DNA of 64,000 nt from Deltaproteobacteria bacterium (GTDB taxonomy: Bacteria > Desulfobacterota > Binatia > UBA9968 > JAJDTQ01). The position numbers were made by a program, and so were the translations under genes. Location of the stretch: assembly GCA_028818755.1 (NCBI GenBank), contig JAPPNF010000183.1, forward strand, positions 1 to 64,000, in the 5' to 3' direction. The notes below the pieces were generated by a model. That model was not told the DNA's origin. It was given only the letters and a program-made list of their open reading frames with translations, and searched no databases. This document shows, piece after piece, positions 16,714 through 24,720 of this stretch (position 1 is its first letter; each line of letters opens with the position of its first letter).

Positions 16714-16742
16714 CCTGGATTCCCGCTTTCGCCGGAATGACG
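16714..16742. repeat. Short palindromic dispersed repeat, second copy
   Basis: TCCTGGATTCCCGC-TTTC-GCCGGAATGACG, a near-palindrome with one mismatch in the arms, is the same family as 14003-14029. It sits in the 119-bp gap between two convergent genes (stops at 16671 and 16791). Confidence 0.7.
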
Positions 16743-16790
16743 GGGGATGCCGGAATTGTTGTGGAGTATGGACAAACCTCCGGCTAGTGC

Positions 16791-17891
16791 TCAGGCGCGG
16801 GTGTCTTCCAGGAACAGCTCCGTGGGTATCTCCCGGCCCAGGCCGGCTTCCCGGGCGCGTTCGTAGACAGCGGCGGTAACGGCGCTGAACTGCGGGCCGA
16901 TGGCGCCGATGTTCATGAACCAGGTGGTCTGTTCCGGACTGGTGCGTCCGGGTGTCCGCCCGCTCATGAGGTCAGGCAGCTTGGGAATGTCGACGATCTC
17001 CGGCGTGAGATCAACCCGCGGCACCAGCGCCCTTTCCTCTTCCTGTCCCGCCACGTAACCCAGGTAGCCTCCCCGGGCGTAGAAGGCGTCCGGAGGGAGC
17101 TTCTCCACGTAGGGGGTAGCGTCGCCGGGCCGCACCGCCACGTCCACGGCGTGAAGGAAGCCCGGCTCCACCGAGTTCCGGTTGACGTCGATGACGTGCA
17201 TGCCCGGCTCCAGCCAGTCGATGAAGAACACCGGCTCGATGGCGGAGGCGCAGCAGCAGACGATGTCGGCGCCGCGCACCGCGCTGCGCGCGTCCGGCGC
17301 CACCTCAACCTCGATCTCGTGGCGTGCCCGCATCTCCTCGGCATACTGCCGGGCATTGGCCGGGTTGAGGCTGAAAACCGTCACCCTGCTGATGGATCGC
17401 ACAAGACAGAGCGCGTCGAGGTAGCTCCGGGCCATGCCGCCCGAACCGATCATCGCCACGGTTCGGCTGTCCTCCCGCGCCAGGTACTTGGCGCCGAGCC
17501 CGGCGCCCGCGCCCACGCGGTCGTGCTGCAGCCGGCCGTCGTTCATCATCGCCACGGGGGTGGCGTCGCGGGTGCTGAAGAGCAACAGCAGGCCGCACCA
17601 GGTACCGGGCTCGCGGGCGTACTTGTTCTCGCGCCGGTGGCCGTGCACCATGGGCCAGCTCACCATGTCGGATATGATGCGGATACAGGCATAGCCGTCC
17701 CCGCGGCTGCCCCCGACCATGAGGGCGAGCCGGTGGTACGGCGCCTCCTGTCCGGAAGGCACGTACATGTCCATGCGCCCCATGCCCGTGGCGTCGCCGC
17801 GGGCCAGCTCCCGGAAAAGACCCTCAAGGGAGTCCAGGCACAGCGGCATGTCGATGACGCGGGCCACATCGTCGTTGCTCAGGAAAAGCAT
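16791..17891 (-). CDS. Ornithine cyclodeaminase / mu-crystallin family protein
   Basis: 366 aa, a little longer than most members. The N-terminal half carries the substrate region (YHRLALMVGG ... RIISDMVSWP ... ENKYAREPGTWCG) and the second half the Rossmann fold with VAMIGSGGMARSY (about 145-157) and ADIVCCCASAIEPVF. The catalytic Asp of the family is expected in HVIDVNRNS. Members make or reduce cyclic imino acids, or act as N-alkyl-amino-acid dehydrogenases. It is convergent with the PEP-mutase-like gene and divergent from the FmdB-like gene. The substrate cannot be stated. Confidence 0.8.
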   Translation of the reverse strand: MLFLSNDDVARVIDMPLCLDSLEGLFRELARGDATGMGRMDMYVPSGQEAPYHRLALMVGGSRGDGYACIRIISDMVSWPMVHGHRRENKYAREPGTWCGLLLLFSTRDATPVAMMNDGRLQHDRVGAGAGLGAKYLAREDSRTVAMIGSGGMARSYLDALCLVRSISRVTVFSLNPANARQYAEEMRARHEIEVEVAPDARSAVRGADIVCCCASAIEPVFFIDWLEPGMHVIDVNRNSVEPGFLHAVDVAVRPGDATPYVEKLPPDAFYARGGYLGYVAGQEEERALVPRVDLTPEIVDIPKLPDLMSGRTPGRTSPEQTTWFMNIGAIGPQFSAVTAAVYERAREAGLGREIPTELFLEDTRA

Positions 17892-18024
17892 GGGTTCTCC
17901 TCATGTCCAACGGGAATTCCCGACGGTTGTTAACTGGTCGCTATTTGGAGTACATTGCCGCGGCACACCATCGGGGACGGAGCGCACGCCTACGGCGTCG
18001 TGGACTGCTGAAAGGAGAACAGTG

Positions 18025-18246
18025 ATGCCTCTTTATGAATTCCAGTGCAAGAGCTGCGGCCACGAGTTCGAGGACCTCGTGCTCGGCTCCGCCCGCCCCG
18101 CCTGCCCATCGTGCAACGGACAGCAACTCGAACGGCTCCTTTCCGTGTTCGCGGTGAACGGAACCGCGGACGACCCGATCCCGGCCGCTGCCGCATGCGG
18201 AAGCTGCGGCGACCCCAGAGGACCGGGAGCCTGTTCCATTAACTGA
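18025..18246 (+). CDS. FmdB-family zinc-ribbon protein
   Basis: 73 aa from the ATG at 18025 with AAAGGAG upstream. The putative regulatory zinc ribbon of the FmdB family is clear: MPLYEFQCKSCGHEFE with C8 and C11, then PACPSC with C27 and C30. A second Cys cluster, CGSCGDPRGPGAC, is at the C-terminus, as in many FmdB proteins. Such proteins are usually annotated as regulators, but the biochemical role is not known. The gene stands alone, divergent from the OCD-family gene. Confidence 0.85.
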   Translation: MPLYEFQCKSCGHEFEDLVLGSARPACPSCNGQQLERLLSVFAVNGTADDPIPAAAACGSCGDPRGPGACSIN

Positions 18247-18307
18247 CCCTGACAGCACGCTTGACCGGGCCTGCCGACACGGCGCGGCTTTGGGAGGGCT
18301 TCCAGAG

Positions 18308-20923
18308 ATGCCTTGGCAATCGATTGAAGCTTGCATGGGACTTTCCCGCCTGCGCGCTGGATGTTTGCTCTTGCTGGCATGCGCCTTGCTGGTGGCCGGC
18401 GGCTGCGGCGGCGGTGACGGTGGCGGACCGGGTCCTGGTCCAGGTCCGGGTCCTGGTCCCGCACCGGCGCCTGTCGCGCCCAACCCGGTCGAGCTCACGT
18501 TCCGGGCGGTCGACCTCGGCGCCCCCAACGAGCCGGACGGCCTGGACTACCGCACCCCGGAGTTCATGGGGCATCACGGACTGGCCGCCATCTCGGCGGA
18601 CACGGCCTACGAGCGGGGCTACTTCGGGCAGGACGTGTCCATCGCCGTCGCGGACGACGGCATGGACATCACCCACCCTGACCTGGAAGGGAAGATCAAG
18701 GCGCCTCTTCACGTGAGGAATCGGAATGCCGACGTGTTCGAACCCGACCACGGGGGACCGGGGGCGGGACACGGCACGTATGTCGCCACGCTCGCCGCGG
18801 GGGCCCGGAACAACGATCGCGGACAGGCTTTCGAGATAGACCTGGCCGGCGGCCGTACGATCTTCACCGGAAACGTCCATGGCGTCGCCCCACAGGCCTC
18901 GGTAATCCCGATACAGCTTGCCGGCGGCGGCCAGCCACCGGCAGCCATACGGCACGCGGTTACCAACCGGGCGCAGGTGCTCAATCTCAGCATCGGCGTA
19001 TCCAGATCCTACTTCGGAGAATTCGCCGGCAGAGAGGGCGTGTGGCTTACGACACCGGTGCCGTTCTTCGCGCCACTCATCGACTCCGGGTTGAGGAGGG
19101 ACTTTGCCGGGGTGGCGGCAACGCTCGAAAACTCGGACATCGTGGTGGTCTGGGCGGCCGGCAACGACGGATGGAATTCCCGCAACAATCACCTTCGCAT
19201 GTGCGGGAAGAACTTCATCGGCGAGGACGGCTGTCTGCTGGGCGAAGGGCCCGTCAGCGCCGTGGAGTTCATGAACAACTTCACGTGGCTTTACGATCCG
19301 AACGACCTCACCCGCAAGCTATCCTTCAGGGAAATGTGGGGAACCGACTGCGGCAGCGCCGACTGCGCCGACTACAACTCCCCGGGGGGATGGAGCGAGG
19401 CGCCGTTGTTCGATCCCCGATTGCTGGGGAAATGGCTGGTCGTCGGAGCCATGGACCCGAACGGCGAGATCGCGGGGTTTTCCAACGGGTGCGGCGCGAC
19501 AAGAAACTGGTGCCTGATCGCCCCGGGAGTTGGCCTCAACGTTGGGGGGACACGCATCTCGGGCACATCCTTTGCTGCCCCGTTGGTGAGCGGGGCATTG
19601 GCGGTGCTGAAAAGCCGGCTGCCGAGCATGCCGATGGAGGTGGTGCAGGCCGCGCTGCTCTTCTCCGCCGACCCGCTCGGGACCCGCGTGAACAACCCCA
19701 ACGAGCCGGATCCGGTCTACGGCTGGGGCCGGCTGAACCTGGGGAATGCCGTCACCATGCAGGGAACCGTCCACCTGCCGTACTCGGTGGCTGGAACAGG
19801 GGAAACGCAGGCGTTGCCGTTGGAGCGCACGCGCATCACTCTTTCTCCCGCCCTTGCCCAGGTGGGAGAGCGGTTCCGAACCGTCCAGGTTGCTGTGGGA
19901 GGCGTGGGTGATGCGTACTACAACATGAGACTCGCCGATGCCGCCGACATCGCCATCGGGATTCCTCCCTCGCTGGGACGCGCCGCCGGCGACATGCTCG
20001 CGGAGACGAACGGCCATCGGTTCGGGGCCGGCCCCGAGACCCTTGGCGTGTTCGCCGAAGCAGCCCCATACGCCAGGGCGCTTCAAACCTTGGGGATGAA
20101 TCTCTCCGACGACACGCTGGGACGCTGGCGGCTGCGTCACGACTTGTGCGAACACTGCGGCGCTTCCGCATGGCGGGAATGGAGCACTCTCGACTCCGCG
20201 GGCTCCGCTGCCGCCCCCTTCTTTGCCCATGCCGGAGGGGCGCTCTCGCTGCAAATGCAGGGCGACGGCGTACGGCCGTTCGCCACGGTCAGCACCGGGC
20301 GGGAATCCGGGCGTGCGCCTTGGCATCAAGTCGGCTTGCGATGGCGGCACGAGGGCCGCGGCTTCCTGTCCGTGGCCGAGTTCTCACGGATCGCCGAAAG
20401 CCGCAGTGTCTGGGGCGCGGATTTCGGCGCGTTCGGGGACACCCGGACCGAAACCCTTCAAAACCGGTTGCTGGTCTCAACCATGCTGGGGCGGACTTGG
20501 CGCGGGTTTCTTGGGTACGAGTACAGCGCCGGAGAGGTCTCCGTAACCGGCCGGATGTTGTCCGGCGTATCCGGGCTGCGGGCGCAAGGATGGTCGGCGG
20601 GCACGCAGGGACGCAACGTGTTTCGCGAAGACGATACCTTGCGCCTTTCGGTCCGCCAGGAAACGGGGGTTCGCGACGGCGAAGTCCGATTCGACCATCT
20701 GGTGGCGACCGGAAGCAGCTTTGTCGATGCCTTCTACCGAGGGCGCGCACAATCTCTTGAGCGACGACGGACCGCGATCGATTTGCGTGCGCGGCCGACG
20801 ACACGTTACGCCCTCGGGTATGGTCTGCCGGTCGGAAAGACGGCGCAACTCGCCCTCGCTTTCGAATACGAAGGGGAAAGCCGTGACCGCGGAGTCTCGA
20901 CCCACCTGCGAATGGAATTCTAG
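18308..20923 (+). CDS. Secreted subtilisin-like (S8) protease with probable outer-membrane C-terminus
   Basis: About 871 aa. The start at 18308 has GGGAGGG at a workable distance; an internal ATG at 18335 and a TTG at 18290 are alternatives. A hydrophobic signal (GCLLLLACALLVAGGC) ends in a weak lipobox, followed by a Gly-Pro repeat linker. The S8 triad is complete: Asp in IAVADDGMDITHPD, His in GAGHGTYVATLAAG, Ser in GTSFAAP, with the oxyanion Asn in WAAGNDG. After about residue 480 comes a beta-rich region ending in HLRMEF; a terminal Phe and alternating pattern are typical of outer-membrane barrels. It resembles NalP/SphB1-type autotransporter proteases with a lipid-anchored passenger, though the barrel call is by eye. 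Confidence 0.8.
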   Translation: MPWQSIEACMGLSRLRAGCLLLLACALLVAGGCGGGDGGGPGPGPGPGPGPAPAPVAPNPVELTFRAVDLGAPNEPDGLDYRTPEFMGHHGLAAISADTAYERGYFGQDVSIAVADDGMDITHPDLEGKIKAPLHVRNRNADVFEPDHGGPGAGHGTYVATLAAGARNNDRGQAFEIDLAGGRTIFTGNVHGVAPQASVIPIQLAGGGQPPAAIRHAVTNRAQVLNLSIGVSRSYFGEFAGREGVWLTTPVPFFAPLIDSGLRRDFAGVAATLENSDIVVVWAAGNDGWNSRNNHLRMCGKNFIGEDGCLLGEGPVSAVEFMNNFTWLYDPNDLTRKLSFREMWGTDCGSADCADYNSPGGWSEAPLFDPRLLGKWLVVGAMDPNGEIAGFSNGCGATRNWCLIAPGVGLNVGGTRISGTSFAAPLVSGALAVLKSRLPSMPMEVVQAALLFSADPLGTRVNNPNEPDPVYGWGRLNLGNAVTMQGTVHLPYSVAGTGETQALPLERTRITLSPALAQVGERFRTVQVAVGGVGDAYYNMRLADAADIAIGIPPSLGRAAGDMLAETNGHRFGAGPETLGVFAEAAPYARALQTLGMNLSDDTLGRWRLRHDLCEHCGASAWREWSTLDSAGSAAAPFFAHAGGALSLQMQGDGVRPFATVSTGRESGRAPWHQVGLRWRHEGRGFLSVAEFSRIAESRSVWGADFGAFGDTRTETLQNRLLVSTMLGRTWRGFLGYEYSAGEVSVTGRMLSGVSGLRAQGWSAGTQGRNVFREDDTLRLSVRQETGVRDGEVRFDHLVATGSSFVDAFYRGRAQSLERRRTAIDLRARPTTRYALGYGLPVGKTAQLALAFEYEGESRDRGVSTHLRMEF

Positions 20924-20959
20924 TGTGGTGTCTGCGGGCCATTGACCTGCCCACGGAAA

Positions 20960-20988
20960 TTGCACAATTGCCGAAAACCATGTAGAAT
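20960..20988 (+). promoter_or_regulatory. Probable sigma-70-type promoter of the SAM-riboswitch operon
   Basis: TTGCAC at 20960-20965 and TAGAAT at 20983-20988 are separated by 17 bp. The -10 box is one base from consensus, the -35 box is weak. A start near 20995 would place the first transcribed bases just before the riboswitch P1 stem at 21006. Confidence 0.5.
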
Positions 20989-21005
20989 CTCCTTCAAGAA
21001 CTGAA

Positions 21006-21110
21006 CACCTTATCCAGAGTGGTGGAGGGACAGGCCCGTTGAAGCCACAGCAACCGTGTTCCCCAGGGAACGCAGGTGCTAATTCCGGCCCGTAAGGGAC
21101 AGATAAGGTG
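21006..21110 (+). promoter_or_regulatory. SAM-I (S-box) riboswitch aptamer
   Basis: A 9-bp P1 stem is formed by CACCTTATC (21006-21014) and GATAAGGTG (21102-21110). Between them are the conserved S-box blocks: AGAG then GGAGGGAC, GGCCCGTTGAAGCC, CAGCAACC, then CAGGTGCTAATTCC, GGCCC, and GGACAGATAAG. Order and spacing match the SAM-I class. The 3' P1 strand overlaps an alternative pairing: AAGGTGAGGAG (21105-21115) can pair over 11 bp (two G-U) with CTTCTCATCTT (21123-21133), which would break both P1 and the terminator. High SAM should therefore favour P1 and termination. It precedes the thiF-like operon. Confidence 0.93.
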
Positions 21111-21115
21111 AGGAG

Positions 21116-21149
21116 AAAACCTCTTCTCATCTTGGAAGAGGTTTTTTTT
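21116..21149 (+). terminator. Intrinsic terminator of the SAM riboswitch
   Basis: AACCTCTTC (21118-21126) pairs with GAAGAGGTT (21135-21143) around an 8-nt loop, followed by a run of eight T (21142-21149). The 5' arm overlaps the antiterminator pairing region, so this is the OFF switch of the riboswitch. Confidence 0.93.
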
Positions 21150-21203
21150 CGTTTGTAGTGTCTTGAGTAGTGTCGTTGAAGCTTAGCCTGGAGCCCGCGT
21201 TCG

Positions 21204-21992
21204 ATGCGTCTGACCCCTGATCAAATCGAGCGATACAGCCGCCAGATCATGATCCCCGACGTCGGCGGCGCCGGCCAGATACGCCTGCGCCAGGCGAGTG
21301 CCCTGGTGGTGGGAGCCGGCGGTCTGGGAAGCCCCGCGGCATTCTATCTGGCCGCCGCCGGCATCGGGCGGCTCGGCATCGTGGACGGCGATACGGTGGA
21401 CCTCTCCAACCTGCAGCGGCAGATCCTCCACACCACCGCCGACCAGGGTCAGCGCAAGGTGGAATCGGCGAGGTCGCGGCTGCGCGAGCTCAACGCCGAG
21501 GTGGAGGTGGAGGTCCACGACGTGCGCCTGACCGAAGACAACGCCGCCGGGCTCATGGAACCGTACGACTTCGTCATCGACGGAAGCGACAACTTCGACA
21601 CCAAGTTCCTGGTCAACGATGTCGCCGTGGCCATGAGCAAGCCGTTTTCCCACGCGGGGATCGTACGCCTTCAGGGCCAGACCATGACGGTGGTGCCGCC
21701 GGACAGCGCCTGCTATCGCTGCCTTTTCGAGGAGCCGCCGGCGCCCGGCGAGGTCCTGGGGTGCCAGCAGGCGGGTATCCTGGGCGCGGTGGCGGGGACC
21801 ATCGGATCCATCCAGGCCACCGAGGCCGTCAAGTACATCGTCGGCCTCGAGGAGCACCTGCTGGTGAACAGCCTGCTCACCTATGACGCCAAGACCATGG
21901 AAATAAGAAAGGTGCCGGTGTCGCCGAACCCGCGCTGCAAGGCTTGCGGCGCATCCGCGGGCCCGCCGGCGTCCCAAAGGAGTCACGCATGA
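21204..21992 (+). CDS. ThiF/MoeB-family sulfur-carrier adenylyltransferase
   Basis: 262 aa, first gene after the SAM-I riboswitch. The nucleotide-binding motif GAGGLG is at 37-42, followed by DGDTVDLSNLQRQILH with the acidic residue and the Asn/Arg pair that hold ATP. A zinc site is made by CYRC (near 172-175) and CKAC near the C-terminus; GCQQAGILG is the usual segment holding a catalytic Cys. It should adenylate the C-terminal Gly of the ThiS/MoaD-like protein encoded at 23351. No rhodanese domain is attached. Its stop overlaps the next start as ATGA, implying coupling. Regulation by SAM argues for a role in cysteine/methionine sulfur supply rather than thiamin or molybdopterin. Confidence 0.85.
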   Translation: MRLTPDQIERYSRQIMIPDVGGAGQIRLRQASALVVGAGGLGSPAAFYLAAAGIGRLGIVDGDTVDLSNLQRQILHTTADQGQRKVESARSRLRELNAEVEVEVHDVRLTEDNAAGLMEPYDFVIDGSDNFDTKFLVNDVAVAMSKPFSHAGIVRLQGQTMTVVPPDSACYRCLFEEPPAPGEVLGCQQAGILGAVAGTIGSIQATEAVKYIVGLEEHLLVNSLLTYDAKTMEIRKVPVSPNPRCKACGASAGPPASQRSHA

Positions 21993-23254
21993 GCTTTGTG
22001 AAAGGATTGAAATGCCGGGAGTGCGGCCGGGAGTATCCCACGGCGCCCCTGCACGTGTGCGAGGACTGCTTCGGCCCCCTCGAGGTGGAGTACGACTACG
22101 ACGCGATCCGCGATAGCGTGAGCCGGGAGAAGATCGCCTCGCGGGCCCGCAACCTGTGGCGTTACCGGGAGCTGCTGCCCATCGACCAGGAGCCCCGCGT
22201 GGGCCTCTACTCGGGCTATACCCCACTCATCCGTGCGCGCCGCCTGGGCGAGGCGCTGGGCGTCGACGAGTTGTACCTCAAGGACGACTCCGTGAACCAC
22301 CCGACCTTCTCGTACAAGGACCGGGTGGTGTCGGTGGCCATCTCCAAGGCCATCGAGTTCGGCTACGAAACCGTCTCGTGCGCTTCCACCGGAAACCTGG
22401 CGAACTCGGTGTCGGCCCACGCCGCCAGCGCCGGGCTCAACTGCTACGTCTTCATTCCCGAAGGGCTGGAAGAGGGAAAGATCGTCGGCTCGGCGATCTA
22501 CGGCCCGCGCACCGTCGCCATCAAGGGGACCTACGACGACGTCAACCGCCTGTGCAGCGAGATCGGCGACAAGTACCCGTGGGCGTTCGTCAACGTGAAC
22601 CTGAGGCCCTACTACTCCGAAGGCGCCAAGACCCACGCCTTCGAGGTCGCCGAGCAGCTCGGTTGGAAGCTGCCGCGCCACATCGTCGTGGGCTCGGCGG
22701 GTGGGACCATCCTTCCCAAGCTGAACAAGGCGTTCAAGGAGCTTCGGACCGTGGGGCTGGTGGGTGCGGACGAGCCCTGCAGCATCTACTCGGCGCAGGC
22801 GGCGGGCTGCTCCCCGATCATCGACGCCCTGAAAAAGGGCACCGATGTCGTCGATCCGGTCAAGCCCGACACCATCGCCACCTCCATCGCCATAGGCAAC
22901 CCGGCCGACGGCTACTACGTGATCCAGGCCGTCAAGGAGTCCGGGGGCTGGGGAGAAAACGTCACCGACGAGGAGATCCTTGACGGCATCAAACTGCTGG
23001 CGGCCACCGAGGGCATCTTTACCGAGCCGGCGGGCGGCACGGAAGTTGCGGTAACCAGGAAGCTCATCGAGCAGGGCCGGATTCCCCGGGACGAGTCCAT
23101 CGTTATCTCGATCACCGGGAACGGCTACAAGACGGTGGAGACGGTGGCCCACATCATCGACCGTCCTTACAGCATCGACGCGACCCTCGGCACCTTCGAC
23201 GAGTTGTACGGCGAGCTGTCGCGCGAGCCGCGGGAAACGGCAAAGGCCGGCTGA
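21989..23254 (+). CDS. Threonine synthase-like PLP enzyme in SAM-regulated operon
   Basis: 421 aa from the ATG at 21989 (AAAGGAG upstream; ATGA overlap with the ThiF-like gene). An N-terminal zinc ribbon has C9, C12, C24 and C27. The fold-type II PLP lysine is K110 in HPTFSYKDR, with CASTGNLANS as the phosphate-binding segment and ITGNGYKT near the end. The family normally converts O-phosphohomoserine to threonine. A second, separate threonine synthase is at 46588-47955. This copy sits between a sulfur-carrier activator and a sulfur carrier, under a SAM riboswitch, so it may make homocysteine from O-phosphohomoserine and a thiocarboxylate. That is inference; ordinary threonine synthase remains possible. 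Confidence 0.82.
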   Translation: MSFVKGLKCRECGREYPTAPLHVCEDCFGPLEVEYDYDAIRDSVSREKIASRARNLWRYRELLPIDQEPRVGLYSGYTPLIRARRLGEALGVDELYLKDDSVNHPTFSYKDRVVSVAISKAIEFGYETVSCASTGNLANSVSAHAASAGLNCYVFIPEGLEEGKIVGSAIYGPRTVAIKGTYDDVNRLCSEIGDKYPWAFVNVNLRPYYSEGAKTHAFEVAEQLGWKLPRHIVVGSAGGTILPKLNKAFKELRTVGLVGADEPCSIYSAQAAGCSPIIDALKKGTDVVDPVKPDTIATSIAIGNPADGYYVIQAVKESGGWGENVTDEEILDGIKLLAATEGIFTEPAGGTEVAVTRKLIEQGRIPRDESIVISITGNGYKTVETVAHIIDRPYSIDATLGTFDELYGELSREPRETAKAG

Positions 23255-23350
23255 AGCGGGCGCCGGGCGGCCCCGAGACACGGGGACGGCCGCTTCCATA
23301 TTGAAATGGCCGCGAGCAGGGTTTATCCTATCGCGAAAGGGAGGTCTTCC

Positions 23351-23629
23351 ATGAGTGTTCGTGTACGCGTTCCTACACCGTTGAGAAAATTTACCCAGGG
23401 ATCGGACGAGGTGGATGCCAGCGGCGATACCGTCCTGGCCATGCTCGAGGACCTCGAGCAAAACCATCCCGGCATCAAAGAGCGCATCATGGACGAGTCC
23501 GGCAAGGTTCGCCGCTTCGTGAACGTCTATGTCAACGGTGATGACATCCGCTTCCTGAAGAACGTGGACACCGCGCTGAAGGACGGCGACAACATCTCCA
23601 TCGTGCCGGCCATTGCCGGAGGCGTGTAG
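23351..23629 (+). CDS. ThiS/MoaD-family sulfur-carrier protein with blocked GGV tail
   Basis: 92 aa from the ATG at 23351 with GGGAGG upstream. It has the ubiquitin-like beta-grasp pattern: MSVRVRVPTPLRKFT, ATLEN-like LAMLEDLEQNHPGI, VNVYVNGDDIRFL, GDNISIVPAIAGGV. The family acts as a protein-thiocarboxylate sulfur donor after adenylation of its terminal Gly-Gly. Here one Val follows the Gly-Gly, so a peptidase, usually a JAMM-type metalloprotease, would first have to trim it. No such gene is in this window. It lies between the threonine-synthase-like gene and a CysM-like gene, which suggests it supplies sulfur to one or both. Confidence 0.85.
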   Translation: MSVRVRVPTPLRKFTQGSDEVDASGDTVLAMLEDLEQNHPGIKERIMDESGKVRRFVNVYVNGDDIRFLKNVDTALKDGDNISIVPAIAGGV

Positions 23630-23656
23630 TCGCAAACACCGCCCCCGTAAACCCCC

Positions 23657-24652
23657 ATGCTCGCCACCATACCGAAAACCGCGCCGGCGCCTGCCCGGGA
23701 GCTCGCGAAAGCCGACGCCATCACCGAGCTTGTCGGCAACACGCCGCTCGTGGAGATCCGGAACATCGCCCGCGGCCTGTCCCCCGGAGTGCGGGTTTTC
23801 GCCAAGCTGGAGGGGTTCAATCCGGGCGGATCGGTAAAGGACCGGCCCGCGCTCAGGATGATCCTGGAGGCGATCCGCACGGGCCAGCTCCAACCCGGCA
23901 AGACCATCATCGATTCGACCTCGGGCAACACCGGCATCGCCATCGCCATGGTCGGGGCGGCGCTGGGCTACCGCGTCCGCCTGGTGCTGCCGTCCAACGT
24001 GAGCGAGGAGCGCAAGGGGATCATCCGGCTCTTCGGCGCGGAGACCGTGTACAGCGATCCCCTGGAGGGATCCGACGGGGCCATACGACTCTGCCGCAAG
24101 ATCGTCGCCGACGATGCGGAGACCTACTTCAAGCCCGATCAATACTTCAACCCCATGAACACCCAGGCCCACTACGACACCACGGGCCCGGAAATCTACC
24201 GCCAGACCGACGGGAGCATCACCCATTTCGTCGCCGGCATCGGCACCGGCGGGACCGTCATGGGGACCGGCCGCTTCCTGAAGGAACGGGACCCGCGGAT
24301 TCACATCATCGGCGTGGAGCCGGATGCGGCGCTGCACGGGTTGGAGGGGCTGAAACACATGGCCAGCTCCATCGTCCCGGGCATCTACCACGAAGAGGAG
24401 CTCGACCTGAAGGTCCCGGTGGCCACCGAGGACGCCTACGACATGGTCTACCGCCTGAGCCAGGAGGAAGGGTTGCTGGTGGGTCAGTCGTCCGGCGCCG
24501 CCATGTACGTGGCCTTGAGCATTGCCCGTCAACTGTCCCACGGCACGGTGGTCACCGTATTCCCTGATTTCGGCAGCCGCTACATGACCACCAATCTCTG
24601 GACCACCTGGAAGGAAAAACTGACGGTCGGTGATGTCAACTTCTCGATTTGA
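23657..24652 (+). CDS. cysM: Cysteine synthase, CysM-like
   Basis: 331 aa. Fold-type II PLP enzyme: VGNTPLVEI (26-34), PLP lysine K61 in GGSVKDRPA, STSGNTGIAIA as substrate and phosphate loop, and GIGTGGTVMGTGRFLKE for the PLP phosphate. The pattern AKLEGFNPGGSVKDRPALRM and the GTGRFL stretch look closer to the actinobacterial CysM that uses O-phosphoserine and a thiocarboxylated carrier than to CysK. It follows the carrier gene by 27 bp. It should make cysteine, with the carrier protein or sulfide as sulfur source. The exact acceptor (O-phosphoserine or O-acetylserine) is not decidable by eye. Confidence 0.85.
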   Translation: MLATIPKTAPAPARELAKADAITELVGNTPLVEIRNIARGLSPGVRVFAKLEGFNPGGSVKDRPALRMILEAIRTGQLQPGKTIIDSTSGNTGIAIAMVGAALGYRVRLVLPSNVSEERKGIIRLFGAETVYSDPLEGSDGAIRLCRKIVADDAETYFKPDQYFNPMNTQAHYDTTGPEIYRQTDGSITHFVAGIGTGGTVMGTGRFLKERDPRIHIIGVEPDAALHGLEGLKHMASSIVPGIYHEEELDLKVPVATEDAYDMVYRLSQEEGLLVGQSSGAAMYVALSIARQLSHGTVVTVFPDFGSRYMTTNLWTTWKEKLTVGDVNFSI

Positions 24653-24720
24653 AAAGGCGAGACGCTGACACCCCACGGGAATCGCGGCATCGAACCCGTT
24701 ACGTCCAAACCGGAACCGCC

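Noticed and set aside
18420-18470. Repeat GGTCCTGGTCCAGGTCC as a repeat element
   Set aside because: It encodes the Gly-Pro linker of the subtilase and is explained by coding.
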